Shown piece by piece: positions 1 to 12,065 of a stretch of DNA of 64,000 bases (the stretch's first letter is position 1; each line of letters starts with the position of its first letter). Both the position numbers and the translations under genes were made by a program. The notes beneath the pieces are model-generated. The model ran no database searches. It was given only the letters and a program-made list of their open reading frames with translations, and was not told the origin of the DNA. The stretch comes from Lycorma delicatula (lineage: Eukaryota; Arthropoda; Insecta; Hemiptera; Fulgoridae), in assembly GCF_047948215.1 (NCBI RefSeq), contig NC_134458.1, positions 137,252,536-137,316,535 of the forward strand, in the 5' to 3' direction.

Positions 1-391
1 CAGAACCTTTTTCTGAATTTCACTTCCAAGAACCATATTCATTGAGAAGCATATCGAAACGTTGTAATTTACCATTTTTCTAGATATGTAAACGAGATAT
101 CTTTCTAAACGAGATATCCTCTAGATTGGGGCTTCCAAATACTCTTCAGAATAATATCTAAAAACCATTTTTCGGATTTTTTTTAAATTTTGATTTTTTA
201 AGTGGTGCGACTATGTACGGCGCGGCGGCTCAACCAACACAACCACTGTTACTGTATGTGCGATGCGACTGGCTGCTGTATCCGCCTCCAGTTACTTGAC
301 TAAAAAACATAGAATAATAAAAAAATTAACCGTAACGGAAAACGCAAGAAACCATAGAGCGTGGGCGAAGAATTGACGGGAGGTCAATGGT
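1..391 (+). mobile_element. Helitron 3'-end fragment, non-autonomous, eroded
   Basis: This matches the 3' part of the more complete Helitron at 42007-43344. Shared blocks include 'GGCTCAACCA(A/G)CACA(A/G)CCACTG', 'CCAGTT(A/C)CTTGACTAAAAAA' and 'GGCGAAGA...TGACGGG'. The second copy ends in CTAG followed by T. Here the terminus has decayed to about positions 376-391 (GACGGGAGGTCAATGGT). The element continues off the left edge of the window and has no coding capacity. That the two segments are homologous is seen directly. The Helitron assignment comes from the termini of the other copy. Confidence 0.62.
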
Positions 392-539
392 AATAACATA
401 TATTTATAAATAAAAAATTGTGTATACAAAACTAAAATTATATATAAATATGATAATTAATTAACAATACTAAATTGACAAAATTTAATTAACAATATTT
501 TCTCATTATGAAATTGTCAATTTTTTTTCCTTGATGAAT
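392..539. other. AT-rich spacer
   Basis: Very AT-rich DNA with no coding signal or repeat structure that I recognise. Confidence 0.6.
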
Positions 540-640
540 TAGTTCATCTCAACAAGGGTTTTGAAAATATACTAGGCCTGACCAGGACCCGAACCCGGGA
601 CCCCAGATTAAAGACCGAGAGCATTCAAAGTTTTATTAAT
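540..640 (-). repeat. tRNA-derived SINE fragment
   Basis: On the minus strand around 583-602 there is a B-box-like GGGTTCGGGTCCTGG followed by TCAGGC. This resembles the 'GGTTCGAATCCCGGTCAGGC' junction of tRNA-derived insect SINEs. The A box is poor. It is one of five such fragments in the window (also near 8.1, 8.4, 10.5 and 38.3 kb) that share the short body after the B box. Confidence 0.5.
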
Positions 641-1267
641 TGGCAAGTTTGTTACAAAATCTTATTTATTGGACAATTCATCTAAATTAGACAACTTAAG
701 AACGTTTGTTTTTCAATTCTAATTTTCTGGGATTTTCTCGGAAACTACTAGAGATATCCAAATACTAGAAAACCATTAATATTTAATGTAATTTCTACAC
801 CAAGACTCCGAGTACAGTTTCATTTAACCGTTAGAGCAAGGCGCAGGGCGAAATTGTAATTAAAAAAAGACGATTTTCGGACCTAAGTTTTTAAAACGGA
901 TTTTCTTATTTTCATGAGTAGATCATATCCTAAAGTTATTTCTATTTCTTCACGAGACATTCTGTACATTTTATCTAAATAATTACAACAATTTATAATT
1001 TCGACAACATACATCGGGCGTTTCCTAATTTTTTTTTAGGACAGAAATCATTAACAACTGGGAACTCCAGCTGATACTTGATTCCAAACAGCCTTTGAGA
1101 GAATAAGTTCAATTATCTGAATGTGCATCAATTGTAACTTTCTTATCCTTCTTACAGAAGAATAGTGATACACCAAAATTGATGCTGTAAAATTCTATAC
1201 ACCATATAAGACATACTGTTTCATCCAGTTATGGTGTTAATAAAGAAAACTGTACGCCTCAACCCTT

Positions 1268-1304
<37 letters not shown>

Positions 1305-3992
1305 ATAAAGAGAATAGCTTGGAACAGATTGGTTGGTAGTTTCTCAAATATAGGTAAATTATGAAAAATATGCTTCTGTTCTACACATATAATACAAGTG
1401 TAAAATTATTTAGTATAACAAATAATTAATTAAACAGGTTATACTGTAACCAATACGATTAAAAATAAGATCTCATATGTTTATTGCAGTCAAGAATGTT
1501 CAAATTTAGTGAATAAATTTTCTGATTGATTTTCTCTCATTATTTTTCATTTTACTTTTTTAGCAGGCAAACGTACGATAAAAAGAAAAGTATTTTATCA
1601 ATTCTGAGATGGTGTTACTGAACATGAGATGTACAATATAAAGAAAACCCATCTACTAGGGAAGAACATTTATAAGAAATAAGTAATATCTTATTACTTA
1701 TTATCATACTTAACATGAGCTAAAACTAATTTATATTTCATTGTAGATTTATTTAAAAGTGGAAAACCTACTCACTGACAGCGAATAACGAAAATTTCCG
1801 GCAGAAGTACGTGCGAATAGTAAAAGAAAACCACGCATCATGAAAACGAACAATAACATTTCCGAGAAATCTTACGATAAGATAACGAACTTCAATTCTT
1901 GTGAAACTCAAAAAATATGTGATGATCTACAAAAGGTTTCCTTATTTCCAGACTAAAACCACTCCGATATCTGTTGCGTTGAAGTGACAATCTCTTTCGA
2001 TGAACCGACCGGTCCTGAATTTCTTTTAGCTAAACTTTAGTACAACGTTTCACATCGATCCTTGAGGATGAATTCGAAAAAGATTTGAGGCTCATCTAAA
2101 CAGAACACCATTTACAAATTTATTATTTGTGAATAACATTAGCAGGTTATTCATTACAAATATTACTAATTTAAGAGTACATGAATTTATTTAATAAATC
2201 TTTGTTAAAAATCATATTTTTTCTACCAAAATTTCTAAAATATTTCAAAACCCCTATACGAATGTAAACTTTCATATACGTTATTGTATATACACTTAGA
2301 GCACCACGTGCGAGTTTGTGTGATAAGTTCTTATGTTTAATCTAAATATAATGTTGAAATCTTATGCGGTTTAACTTATGTATAACGTAATAGAAGTAGG
2401 AATTTCATTAATACACTGCAGTCACTATGAAAACACAACCCTTTACCGTTCTGTACACTAACGTTAACATACGTCTCGAAAATATACAGATATAGCCTAC
2501 TATGTGCTGGTATATGTACACAAAATATTCATTCCTCCAGAACGTATTTGAGCACTTCAGTTATTTGATCATATACTAATCCCACAGTAAATGTTCCTGT
2601 GACATCTCATATACTAATTTATAGTTACAACAATCTGTTAAGTAAACTTTACCCGGACGAGGGGACACGCAAAAGATTTTACTTACACCCCTTTCTACGT
2701 TCGCTGCCCTCCCCGTTTATTATTATACTCCACTACACCGCTAAACACGTCATCTTCATTTACACATTTACTCGTTACACAAAATGACCTCCTTTCCTAA
2801 ATCATCCCTTTAGATACGTTAACAAACATTATATTTGCGTTATATATTACTGTATTTCTGGCGAGCTATAAGTCTTTCTCAATGTCTTAACTTATATGTA
2901 CACATGTTTATAATCTTAAAAGGTTATTACTACTTACGAATATGGTCTTCGTTTATGATTTACGAATGTAATTTACTTAAAGGAAATGTTATAGCCACTG
3001 TATTTTACGGAATATTTATAAAATTCATAATTCATTACGTATACATAGTCAAAACTTTCTGTATACATAAACAGTAAGAGGTTACGCTAAGAATTACAAG
3101 CTAACATTTACATTTGTCCATTTATACTTAGTAGTAGTTATTAATTAATTCGTTAACTGATATCATACAATAAATAACTAAAATTATAGCGAGCAAATAA
3201 CATAACATAGGAAAAGCAAGAAGATACCATCAAAGGGTAGGTAGAAATTTAATAAGGAAAACAACCAGACAAAGATATTATCGCTCAAGCCCTAAAACCA
3301 CAGGCTTTTATATCTTCAACCTTAAAACCAAGGATCAGACCAAAAATTAAAAAAAAAACAATAGTATTTAATTTTGCACATTTAAATAAAACAAGAAAAA
3401 GAACTCAAAAATAACCAAGAAAAAATATATGTTGCAGAATACAAGTGTATAAAGATATAATATTATATTTTGAAAAAAAAGCAATAACCAAATAAAAATT
3501 ACAAAAACAAATATTATAAAATAAAAATTATAATTTAAAAAAATAAAAATTTATAACAATTATAAAATAAAAATTTATCAAGAAATTTAACAAAAAACAC
3601 AAATTTTTTTTACTAAAAGTAATTTATTAATTTAAACGAATACATATTCAAATTAGAAGAACAATAATGCATTAAAGTAAAAGATGATAAAACTTGAGGT
3701 GCTAATTCGTTAAGGTGATAAATGAATTGAATCTTTTAATTTAATTGGATTAAATTAATTGAATTTCACAGAAATAATTCACACCATTTTCGTGAAATTT
3801 TAATATTTTGTCAGGAGTAGTAGTATTTTTTTCACAAAAAACCACCTACAAATAACTTTCATTTGATTAATACGTACAAGAAATTTTTTTTTAAATTTAA
3901 TTACGTTGCACAGCATATTTATCGTTTTGAATATAACGATTGAATGGTCTTCATACTAACGCAATATCGAATGAAAATAATCCATACAAAAA

Positions 3993-3996
<4 letters not shown>
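641..3996. other. AT-rich non-coding stretch with a poly(A) run
   Basis: No gene is recognisable. A 28-base poly(A) run lies at 1276-1303 and could be the tail of an old plus-strand retroposon, but I can identify no body upstream. The rest is low-complexity AT-rich sequence. Short open frames at 2599-2787 and 2835-3077 have AT-driven composition and no domain signal. Confidence 0.5.

Positions 3997-4033
<37 letters not shown>
3997..4033. repeat. (AT)n microsatellite
   Basis: Uninterrupted AT dinucleotide run of about 18 units. Confidence 0.95.
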
Positions 4034-4037
<4 letters not shown>

Positions 4038-4039
4038 CA

Positions 4040-4180
4040 AAATTATGATGTTAGAGGATTTCCAAGAACAAAAGGCCAGGAGGCAGAATCCGAAAATGAA
4101 ATGGTCGGAAGAATGCAAAGAACGTGCGAAGGAAATAAAGATTACTGGCAAGAGATAAAGCAATAAAAAAGAAAGAATTA
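4040..4180 (+). pseudogene. C-terminal tail of a non-LTR retrotransposon RT (fragment)
   Basis: The plus-strand reading gives RRQNPKMKWSEECKE. After a one-base shift it continues as NKDYWQEIKQ. This resembles the K-W-S-E-E-R/C-K ... Y-W-x(2)-I/R-K tail that ends ORF2 in a group of insect 'endonuclease-reverse transcriptase' elements. The better-preserved fragment at 32505-33375 appears to be of the same type. The piece is short and frameshifted, so the assignment is tentative. Confidence 0.35.
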
Positions 4181-6174
4181 GAACAGAGTATAACAAGATC
4201 TAAACTGGCCATAATCGAAAAGAAAATAAATTACAAATAAATACAAATGCTACTGCATAAGAATGAGCTCGGAAATCCTGACTGAAAGGCAGAAAGTATT
4301 CTCTATCCTTCAAACAATAGATAACATTTCTATTCTTGTCCTGAAAACAGAAAAATTACGATTGCACATCCATTTGCTAAATTGATTTACAAGAGTAAAC
4401 ATAAAATTTACAAATAAATAAATAAAAACAAAAAAATTATACTTTGTATTTTCAAAAACCCTTACTGTTACAACTTGATTTCTTAGGCAATTTTTTTTTT
4501 TTGGAAACTGATGATTTTGGTTCGGACGGTAAAATTGAGTTATCATTTACAGAAACCACATTCCTTTCAAGTACACGGAGTTTGACCTCATGATGTACAC
4601 AAGTCAATAAATACCACGAAAAGCGATATGAACAGACTGCATTTACCTTTGAGCACCAAATTCCGCATTAATTAAAGATTTTTCTTTAAAATTGATAATT
4701 TTCAAGAAAATTCGTTTTTTTATGACGAAAAGATTATAAGGCATTCTTTTTACTTTTAGATTATAGTCGAGGCTATACGTAAAAAAAACATACATATATT
4801 TTCGCAAGACCTTTCGGTTGTATACCATTATACCTTACATCTACTACTTTATTACAACTTACTTTCTTGACTGATTTATTTAAAAATGGAAGATAAAGTT
4901 ACCAAAGGATAAACTTTAATTTTTTTTAAATTTTACTTTTTAATTTTAATACAACAAACATTTTAATTTAAAAATTTTAATTTTTTCTACAAATAAACAA
5001 ATTTTAAAATTCATCAATTTTTTTCTTTAAAATATAGTTTTAAAATATTATTAGTAGATAATAATCAACTCTTATTAGATGTGGGAAAAAGAATTAAAAA
5101 TAGGGTAAAATTTTAAGGTGCTAATAGCTACAAAATATTAGGTCAATATTTTACACACAATAAGATACATTTATAAATTGTATACATTACATTTAGCTAT
5201 CTTTTTTGAATATAAAATACTTAATAATGGTCAAAAGAAAAAAAAATAATAAGAATTTGTTATAAAACATTATTGAACGGGTTACTTTTCGTATACGAAC
5301 ATGTACCATTAATTATTGTTTATATGAAAAGTAACGGCTACGATTATTACTTATATAAGTTAACTACCAATCTAACCGACGAACTAGCCAGTCGTACCAA
5401 CCCGACCCAGCAATAACCGACACCCTTATATAGTAGAGAATGCAAAACGGCCCTTCACGTTACGTTATTTTCCGACGGTCGTTTGTACCAATACTCATCA
5501 GGAAAGACAAGAGAGCTTTTAATGGGAGGGGGAGTTCGAGGCTGGTGTGAGCAGCGGAGAGGAAAGGGTGGAATCTACTACTACGTACTTCCTATACGGT
5601 ACGGTTTCAGAATTACTCAAATAACATCTAATTAGTAAGACCGGCCCAGAACAGCAGCAGCTGCTCAAATGGTCCACATAAAAGTCAACATCAATTTTAG
5701 TTTTCTGTACCTATCACCAGAGGCAGCACAATCGTGAGCGCAACTCACCTCATCACGTGTCCTGAAATTCTTATCAAAGCGACCAATGTAAAACTAATTT
5801 CCCCTTTTTATGTATGTATATAGGAGTGCGATATTTCTTCAGCGATTTTAACACAATCTATACCGTCCCTCACTATGCAAATGTTTGTGTGTATATATAT
5901 ATATATTTCTTTTTTATACAGTTTTCTATAAAATTGTTAAATTTAATGGAATTGAATAGTAAGCGACTATACTCTTTAAATTTCCAACATTTTTAAAATT
6001 CTTTGATACCAAAAATTCATAAATATATCTATTACTATCGATACAGTCATTATACTAGTAAAAGTCGATATTTAGACTTTTTTAAATTTTACAGCAACTT
6101 CAACCATAATTAAAATGAATACAGATTTGTTCTAATGATATTAAAAACCTGACATATAAGGCTTTTATACTTTC
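4181..6174. other. AT-rich stretch with one GC-elevated island (about 5395-5600)
   Basis: Mostly AT-rich with no gene seen. Positions about 5395-5600 are distinctly richer in G and C and non-repetitive, and 5520-5575 is purine-rich (GGGAGGGGGAG). This is compositionally like the other islands at 18.4, 21.2, 25.6, 35.1 and 58.3 kb. A short TA tract lies at about 5892-5906. No function can be assigned. Confidence 0.45.
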
Positions 6175-6229
6175 CTGGCCATTGGTTATTTATTTTATAC
6201 AGTTTAAAAATAATTCATGAAATAAATTT

Positions 6230-6780
6230 AAAAATTCAAAAACTTGATATTTTTAAATTTTGATCGGCTCCCTCACCCTAATTTTACTAAAAATTATTAT
6301 TTGGAGGTTATTATTACTATGCGTAGGAATATATTAAAAAAAGTCGGTTAAATTAAAAATACGCCATAAATAAACAGATAGTTTTTTTCAATTTTTGGAA
6401 AAGGAAGAAGGTATTGTTTTTTTAACGGTGAGATAAGCCTGTACGCATGTACTGAGCTTAATATAAAGTGAGGTTATATTTGTAAAATCTTGAGAAATTG
6501 ACCCCCAAAGAAATAATCTCAATTATTATATCTCACTCCCCCGGAAATATTGATCCCAAACTATACCAACGAATTGCCCCATATACGAGTCTGAGTGCCT
6601 AATTTCATACAAATCGGTTTAACCAGTCAAAATTTATTAAGCTTCAAACCTGCCTGGTTTTTGGGGTCCTGGGTAGTGAAACGTCAATAAATGCAAAAAC
6701 CCCATACACAATTTTTTTGTATTAATTACCGTACTTTTCTTCCTGCAGCATATCTCTAGAGTGAGTTATGATGCGAAGAA
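6230..6780. repeat. Probable dispersed TE-derived repeat (copy 1)
   Basis: Contains the phrase 'TTTCATACAAATCGGTTTAA' and, about 50 bases later, a GGGGTCCTGGGTAGTGAAACG ... GCAAAAACCCCATA block. A related arrangement occurs at 10680-11240 ('TTGGTAAAAATCGGTCCAGT', then TTGGGTTCTTCAGGTGTCAG ... GTGAAAACCGCATA). Such 'AAATCGGT' phrases are common in non-coding parts of insect mobile elements. The two copies are strongly diverged, so homology is judged by eye only. Confidence 0.3.
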
Positions 6781-8089
6781 AGTAAATTAACAATATTATT
6801 TTAATTTAGTTCAAAATTTAAAAAATAATGACTAACAACAGTAATGCATTTCACGACAATAAAAAAGGCCAATAATGACTGATATTAACCTCGCCTCCTC
6901 CCTTCTTGGTCAGCTTACGGTGTAGACCCGATGTCTACTCCTAGAAACCTTTACTAATTTTACAGGAAATATTATTACGCTGCCAATTTAAAAAAATTAA
7001 AAATTAAATTTAAAACATAATATGTTAAAGTATGAATTGACCCTACTCAAGGTCAAACGCTACATCCTTCGATCAAACGCAAATCTAAACCCTAAAGTAT
7101 TGGATTACTAATTTTAATTAAAATAAACCTAACTTTGGTGTAAATTTAAAATAAATTAAGGATTAAACTCCCATCATTAAGCGGTTAAATATACAGATGA
7201 TGGATTATCCACCTTTACAAAAGATCCGAAGCTTCAAATTCTTATCAGCGATAGGTGAACAAAGCAACTTTACTCAGCAACTTCCCTACAGTCGTGCAGT
7301 ATGGCTGTTTTCCCCGGCCTTAAAGTTCCAGAGATATACGGTCACCAGCCGGATAAGAGAACGAGCGATTTATCGGATATTTTTTGTATTTGACTAACTC
7401 TTTACTCCTTCATGACATGACTAAGTCCCTCCTTCATGACAAAAAATAATTAATATTACCCAATCACTATCTAACCTGTCCCACTAACCTTTACACTATC
7501 TAACCTGTCCCAGTCTTTCTTATGCCAAAGAATCTTAGGTATAAATTGGAGCTCAGTCAGCATTGAGATCATGTGAATAATTTTCGATCTATAGCCAATC
7601 CCTAAGGTTTACAGAATGGCATTATCACTTGCATAGCTAATTTCCACCTGAGCTTATTTGAGTAAACTCATCATGCAATTGTAGAACTTTGTATTCGACT
7701 TGGTAGGAGACTATTTCACGCCTTTATTTTTTATAAGAAAGATAATCCCGATATTACACGCTTTTTTTTTTACTGAGAGCTAAATTTTAGTAATTATTTA
7801 TGATTTATGTCAGTTTGACTAAAACCGTTTTGTTATGACACCTGACAGAATTTATTTTATAGAAAGAAAAATGTATGTTATTGAGTGCAATTTTCATCAA
7901 CCTCTTTCTAATTAAACGTACATTTTATAATCTGAAAACTGAAAATCAGAAGGGATTAAATTAATATGAATATAAAATAACTATTCAGATAATAAACAAC
8001 AATTATTTATTTAAATTACTACAACAATCAGATGCCCGATTACGTTAAATTACATTACGATTAATTTAGTGTAGTGATTACGGAAAATA
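6781..8089. other. Non-coding stretch with a small direct duplication
   Basis: No gene recognised. Two short local direct repeats occur: CTCCTTCATGACA (twice within about 7405-7442) and CACTATCTAACCTGTCCCA at 7465-7483 and 7494-7512, a local tandem duplication. An open frame at 7197-7397 (66 codons) lies in a slightly GC-richer patch but shows no domain. Confidence 0.45.
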
Positions 8090-8170
8090 TGTCCCATTCT
8101 TGCTGGGAATTGAACTCGGTATTAAATTATAAGAAGTACTGTGTAAGCATACCGATATAAATTGTCCAGT
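8090..8170 (-). repeat. tRNA-derived SINE fragment
   Basis: The minus strand reads GAGTTCAATTCCCAGC (B-box-like, about 8105-8123), then AAGAATGGGACATATTTTC. This fits a tRNA-derived SINE head and the start of its body. No intact tRNA cloverleaf is present, so a functional tRNA gene is unlikely. Confidence 0.5.
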
Positions 8171-8424
8171 CTGTTTTAATTTTAGATTCTACATTTACAA
8201 CCAAATGAGAACAAATACGTTATATGGTATAAGTAGTCAAAAAACAAAAACCTTAATTTTATAAATTTGATATAGTTTTCTTTCATTATTTATATAAAAA
8301 TCTAGAAATCAAATGTTAAATATCTTGAATTAAATGCAATCAGGTTGTTAGAGTTTTATTTACATTTCTTTTAAAGTCAAATCAATTACTAAGAACATTA
8401 GAAACTATGTTGTGATGTCTCGTC

Positions 8425-8515
8425 GTTGTAAATTTCTAAACACTAGCTAGGATTTAACCCGATTCCTTCAAGGTATAAAGCAAGTTCACTACCATTTGTA
8501 CTACAGAGATGTTTA
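8425..8515 (-). repeat. tRNA-derived SINE fragment
   Basis: On the minus strand an A-box-like 'TAGTACAAATGGTAGTGAAC' is followed, about 30 bases on, by a B-box-like GGGTTAAATCCTAGC. Spacing and order fit a decayed tRNA-derived SINE head. The acceptor stem cannot be paired convincingly. Confidence 0.5.
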
Positions 8516-9000
8516 ATCACAGTTATAATTAAAAACTGATGCTGCCAAACACAGGTTCAAAGTAATTGAACTTGTATATACATATTAACAGGACAGAACG
8601 ATATGCACAGTTTTAAGAATAGAAGTGAAGTTAAATTTCTATAATATTCTTTATACACGTAAAGTGTAATCTCTAAAATCAATTCCTTTAATACAATTTC
8701 AGATTCTAGATGTCACATATCTTTCTTAATTTCAGATTTCTAGATATGACGTATTAATAAATTTGTAAAAACAAAGTGAATTAAGTGCTCTTAATTTAAA
8801 ATGTAGAAACACGAATAAATAAACAAACAAACCTTTTAAAGAGATTAAAGTAAAAATAAAAAAAAAACTGAATCAATATTAAAGAAATTGTACATAATTT
8901 GTGACTAGACTATATTTTAACTAATTCTATGTAATGTAATGTAACGTAATATACAAGAACAAGGAAAACAAAACGTATGAGTACAGCTGGCTGCATAATC
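8516..9000. other. AT-rich spacer
   Basis: Low-complexity AT-rich sequence with a short tandem of ATGTAATGTAACGTAAT near 8930-8950. No gene is seen. Confidence 0.5.
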
Positions 9001-9510
9001 TCGGCTATCATAAATTGTGCCTGTACTTTTTTAATTAGGCTTATATTCGGAGCCCAGCTGTCACGTTAGGGATCCCCCTGCACACTTTTATGACAATATA
9101 CTGCCGCTTGCAAGGGGGTTAGAGGCAACACGCCTGACGGACAAGTATGCATTCAAATGGGTTACTTTGGTTGAATCACTCTTTCGCTCCCCCGACCGCC
9201 TTACTCGTACTCTTTCTGTTTCTCTCACATCCCCTCCGACCATCATCCTTTTCCCTATACCTCCCATCATCCGGCTTCCGACCAATTTACTACTTTCATC
9301 ATATTTCCCCCTCATCTCTCTCTCATCTGTTTCCCCCGGGATGCCGCCTTCAGTAAAGAATCCCGTGAGGAAGATCACTTTGTTCTGCAACCATTTTGTT
9401 TCAGTTCGGCCTTCCTACTATTCTGCTTTCGTTATTTTTTCTTTTTTCCTTGTTATAATCCTTTTCTTTTTCTCTTCATTCTTCATCATTTTACGTCCAT
9501 CCAAATTTTT
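9001..9510. other. GC-elevated, pyrimidine-rich island
   Basis: After an unusual non-repetitive core (about 9050-9165), the plus strand is strongly C/T-rich from about 9175 to 9490 (CTCTTTCGCTCCCCCGACCG, CTCATCTCTCTCTCATC). Open frames on both strands here (9088-9390 minus; 9147-9356 and 9167-9523 plus) are explained by the purine/pyrimidine bias and have no domain. It could be a regulatory island or a CT-rich repeat remnant. Neither is proved. Confidence 0.35.
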
Positions 9511-10499
9511 CCTACAGACTTAATATGAAATACAAAAAGAAACAAGACAAAGGGAGCTCATGAGGAACGGTTTCGATTGATATTCTCAATGACTACGCTT
9601 ATGAAAACTATAATTTCGTTCCATACGTTTTACATTTTAAGATTACTTATAAATTGAGGCTGATAGAAAATTCATTTGCGTTTCATAATCTTGTTTCCAC
9701 CTACTTACATTATATTCGGTAAAATTAAGGTTTTACGTTAGGATAAATTATATTAAGTTGAAATTAAATAACCAACCGATCTTTTTATTTTAATTTAATG
9801 AAAATTTGTTTAATAGTTTTCAAATGTTACTAAAAAACAGTTAATCATAAGCAAAAAAACCAGCAACTACGGTAAAAGTAATATTTATTTTGTGAAGGTC
9901 TGACTTTGTTATAATACTACAACAACCATAAACGCATTTTATATACTACTTTTAATTTCATGTTACCTAAAAATTGAAGGTGAAAATAGAAACAATAGCA
10001 CAACATGGAAATAAAACTAAATTGTAAAACGAAGTACATTTATTAACGCGTTAAATTAAAACGCATTTAGAAATTGTAAAGAAAAATCATTTAATTAATT
10101 ACGGTCCCTAGTCTATAGCATTACTGTTTAATAATTATATTACCAAAAAGTCAGTTGGTGAGGGGAAATTCAAAGTTCTAATTACAACATTTAAAAATTT
10201 CGTCCCTGTGCTACAAATCATAAAATATTAAAAAATCTGACAACACAGTTGTCGGACTTTCCCGTCACGCAGCTAAAGCCGCGTTCCAGGAAATTCCTAC
10301 AACTGTGGGTTGTTTCTGATGCTAGACTTACACACACAACCTAATTTATAATTTTATTTAAATATATATTTTTCGTTTGTTTAATTCAATGATTCTATTT
10401 AAATCGCGCGCGCATAACGTATTCTATTTGTGGCGGTACTAGCGGCGACGGTCAGCACTAACTATAATAATATGATTTCACAACTTACATAGAACAATT
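9511..10499. other. AT-rich spacer
   Basis: No gene or recognisable element is seen. A slightly GC-richer patch lies at 10255-10320. Confidence 0.5.
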
Positions 10500-10640
10500 T
10501 CTCTTGTTTGGTCAGCAAACTGGTGTAGCCGGGAGGCTTAACGCACTAGCTACAAAGTCAACCGGGCGATCAGGTTCGTGACCCAGCCAGACCGAGGTTT
10601 CACACTTTAAATATTATTCATTTATTTAATTCTACCGCTC
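10500..10640 (+). repeat. tRNA-derived SINE
   Basis: This is the best-preserved SINE head in the window. The A-box region is GTGTAGCCGGGAGGCTTAAC (about 10523-10542). The B-box region is AGGTTCGTGACCCAGCC (about 10572-10588), some 45 bases downstream as in tRNA-derived promoters. After the B box comes AGACCGAGGTTTCACAC and an AT-rich tail. Pol III promoter activity is possible in principle, but the B box departs from the GGTTCGANTCC consensus. Confidence 0.62.
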
Positions 10641-10679
10641 ACCTTTGATTTCACAACAAAGTAGTAGTTTAAAGGATTT

Positions 10680-11240
10680 CTTGGAATAGGGTGAGGATTT
10701 TGCAAAAACCTTTTTTTGCAAATATTGTTATTTCTTAATCGTTAACAAATGGGCCTAAAAAAATATGGCATTAACTAGGTGAAATCTTGAGATACTGAGG
10801 ATGACCTTCCTCTACAGCCTCACCCTCTTGACCTTTTAAGTTGAAAATTTAATGGCATCAAATGTGTCATATATTGAAGTAATCTGACCAATTTTGGTAA
10901 AAATCGGTCCAGTAGTTCTGTAGATATATACGATGATTTAGAAGCAGATAACAAATTCACACACTACATAAGAACATTAACATACGGTAAATTTCCATCC
11001 GGATTTTTTGGGTTCTTCAGGTGTCAGATCGTCAAGAACCGGTGAAAACCGCATATGCCCAAATTGGACCGGTAACAGTAGTTTCCCTTCTAGAGCTATA
11101 GCTCTGCTGTAGCGCTATCTAGACGGGAAAGTAAAAATTATTTCATAAAAACTTTTCAAATTTAAATTTTGACCTGACTCCACCACTAGGATAGCGATGG
11201 AGTCAGTTCTACTAAAAACTAGGTTACTGGTGTACTTTGG
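10680..11240. repeat. Probable dispersed TE-derived repeat (copy 2)
   Basis: Contains 'TTGGTAAAAATCGGTCCAGT' and the TTGGGTTCTTCAGGTGTCAG block that resembles the one at 6650-6710. It is followed by AAATTTTGACCTGACTCC, which resembles 6256-6275 but in a different order. No coding sequence. The class is not identifiable by eye. Confidence 0.3.
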
Positions 11241-11754
11241 CAGCACTTAGGGATCAATTAACCATTCATCTCAGGAATGATCGACCTGAGTTTGCACAAG
11301 ACTACATCTCATTTACACGTCATACAAATCATTATTATCTCATTGGGCTGTTCACAAGTTGAACAGATAACAATTTACACATTAGGAATAGAAAACAAAA
11401 TAAAAAACTGTGAATTTACAAACTAATCGCATGTAATTCACAACCAACTATTTAACAACCGTTAACTTTCACAAGAAAAATTTTAATTTAGAGAATTAAA
11501 AAAAAAATTACTTCTTACGATTTAGAAAGTTTATTTATCTTTTCAATCTATCTAAATAAATTCAGATCCGAACATATGCTTACTATTAGTGAACGTACTG
11601 ATAATAAGTAAGTAATAAAACAATTGAGGGATACGTAAGTAAAGATTCTCCAGAAATTTTTTTTTTAAAGAAATTAGCTAATACATGTTACTATGTAATT
11701 CTTATTATTACTGTTCTTAAATACAAGTAAAAAGCTATGGGAAACAATTATTTA
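11241..11754. other. AT-rich spacer
   Basis: No gene or recognisable element. Confidence 0.5.
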
Positions 11755-11890
11755 AATGATCTGGAAAACAAGATTACGCTCCAGAAAAAAATCCTACAAA
11801 AAAAATTTACTTAAATTTAAACGAACATGACATTTCGACTGTTTCATCAACAGACACTACGTAAAACTACATACAAGAAACTTTAAGGCG
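11755..11890. repeat. Dispersed repeat, partner of 19725-19850
   Basis: Shares 'AAAACAAGATTACGCTC' and the following A-rich and ATTT..AAAC segments with 19731-19760. Both continue to a 'CATCA(A/G)(C/T)AGA(C/T)ACTACG' block (about 11847-11862 and 19822-19838). The element type is unknown. Confidence 0.45.
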
Positions 11891-11984
11891 ATAATAAAAA
11901 TAATATTTGACAACTAAAGATAACTTATGAAATAATGTATTTTAACCTAAACTTTAATATATATATAGTTTATAATAGAATATT

Positions 11985-12065
11985 ATAACTATTTTTAATT
12001 TAATTTGTGAAGAAAGTGAAAATAAGCGCAAGATTGTCAGACTGCACAATTTTTGCGGTACACTT
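11985..12065 (-). repeat. Partial copy of the AAT-tailed repeat family
   Basis: The minus strand contains CAGTCTGACAATCTTG ... ATTTTCACTTTCTTC, nearly the same as 27447-27480 on the plus strand. It then enters AT-rich sequence where the 27.5-kb copy enters its AAT tract. Confidence 0.55.

Noticed and set aside
1276..1303. Poly(A) tail of a retroposon
   Set aside because: No recognisable body lies upstream. A simple homopolymer cannot be excluded.
9088..9523. Overlapping open frames on both strands
   Set aside because: Strong C/T bias removes stops on both strands. No domain is visible and the frames overlap each other.
10500..10640. Functional tRNA gene
   Set aside because: A- and B-box-like strings are present, but no acceptor stem or cloverleaf can be formed. 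A SINE head fits better.
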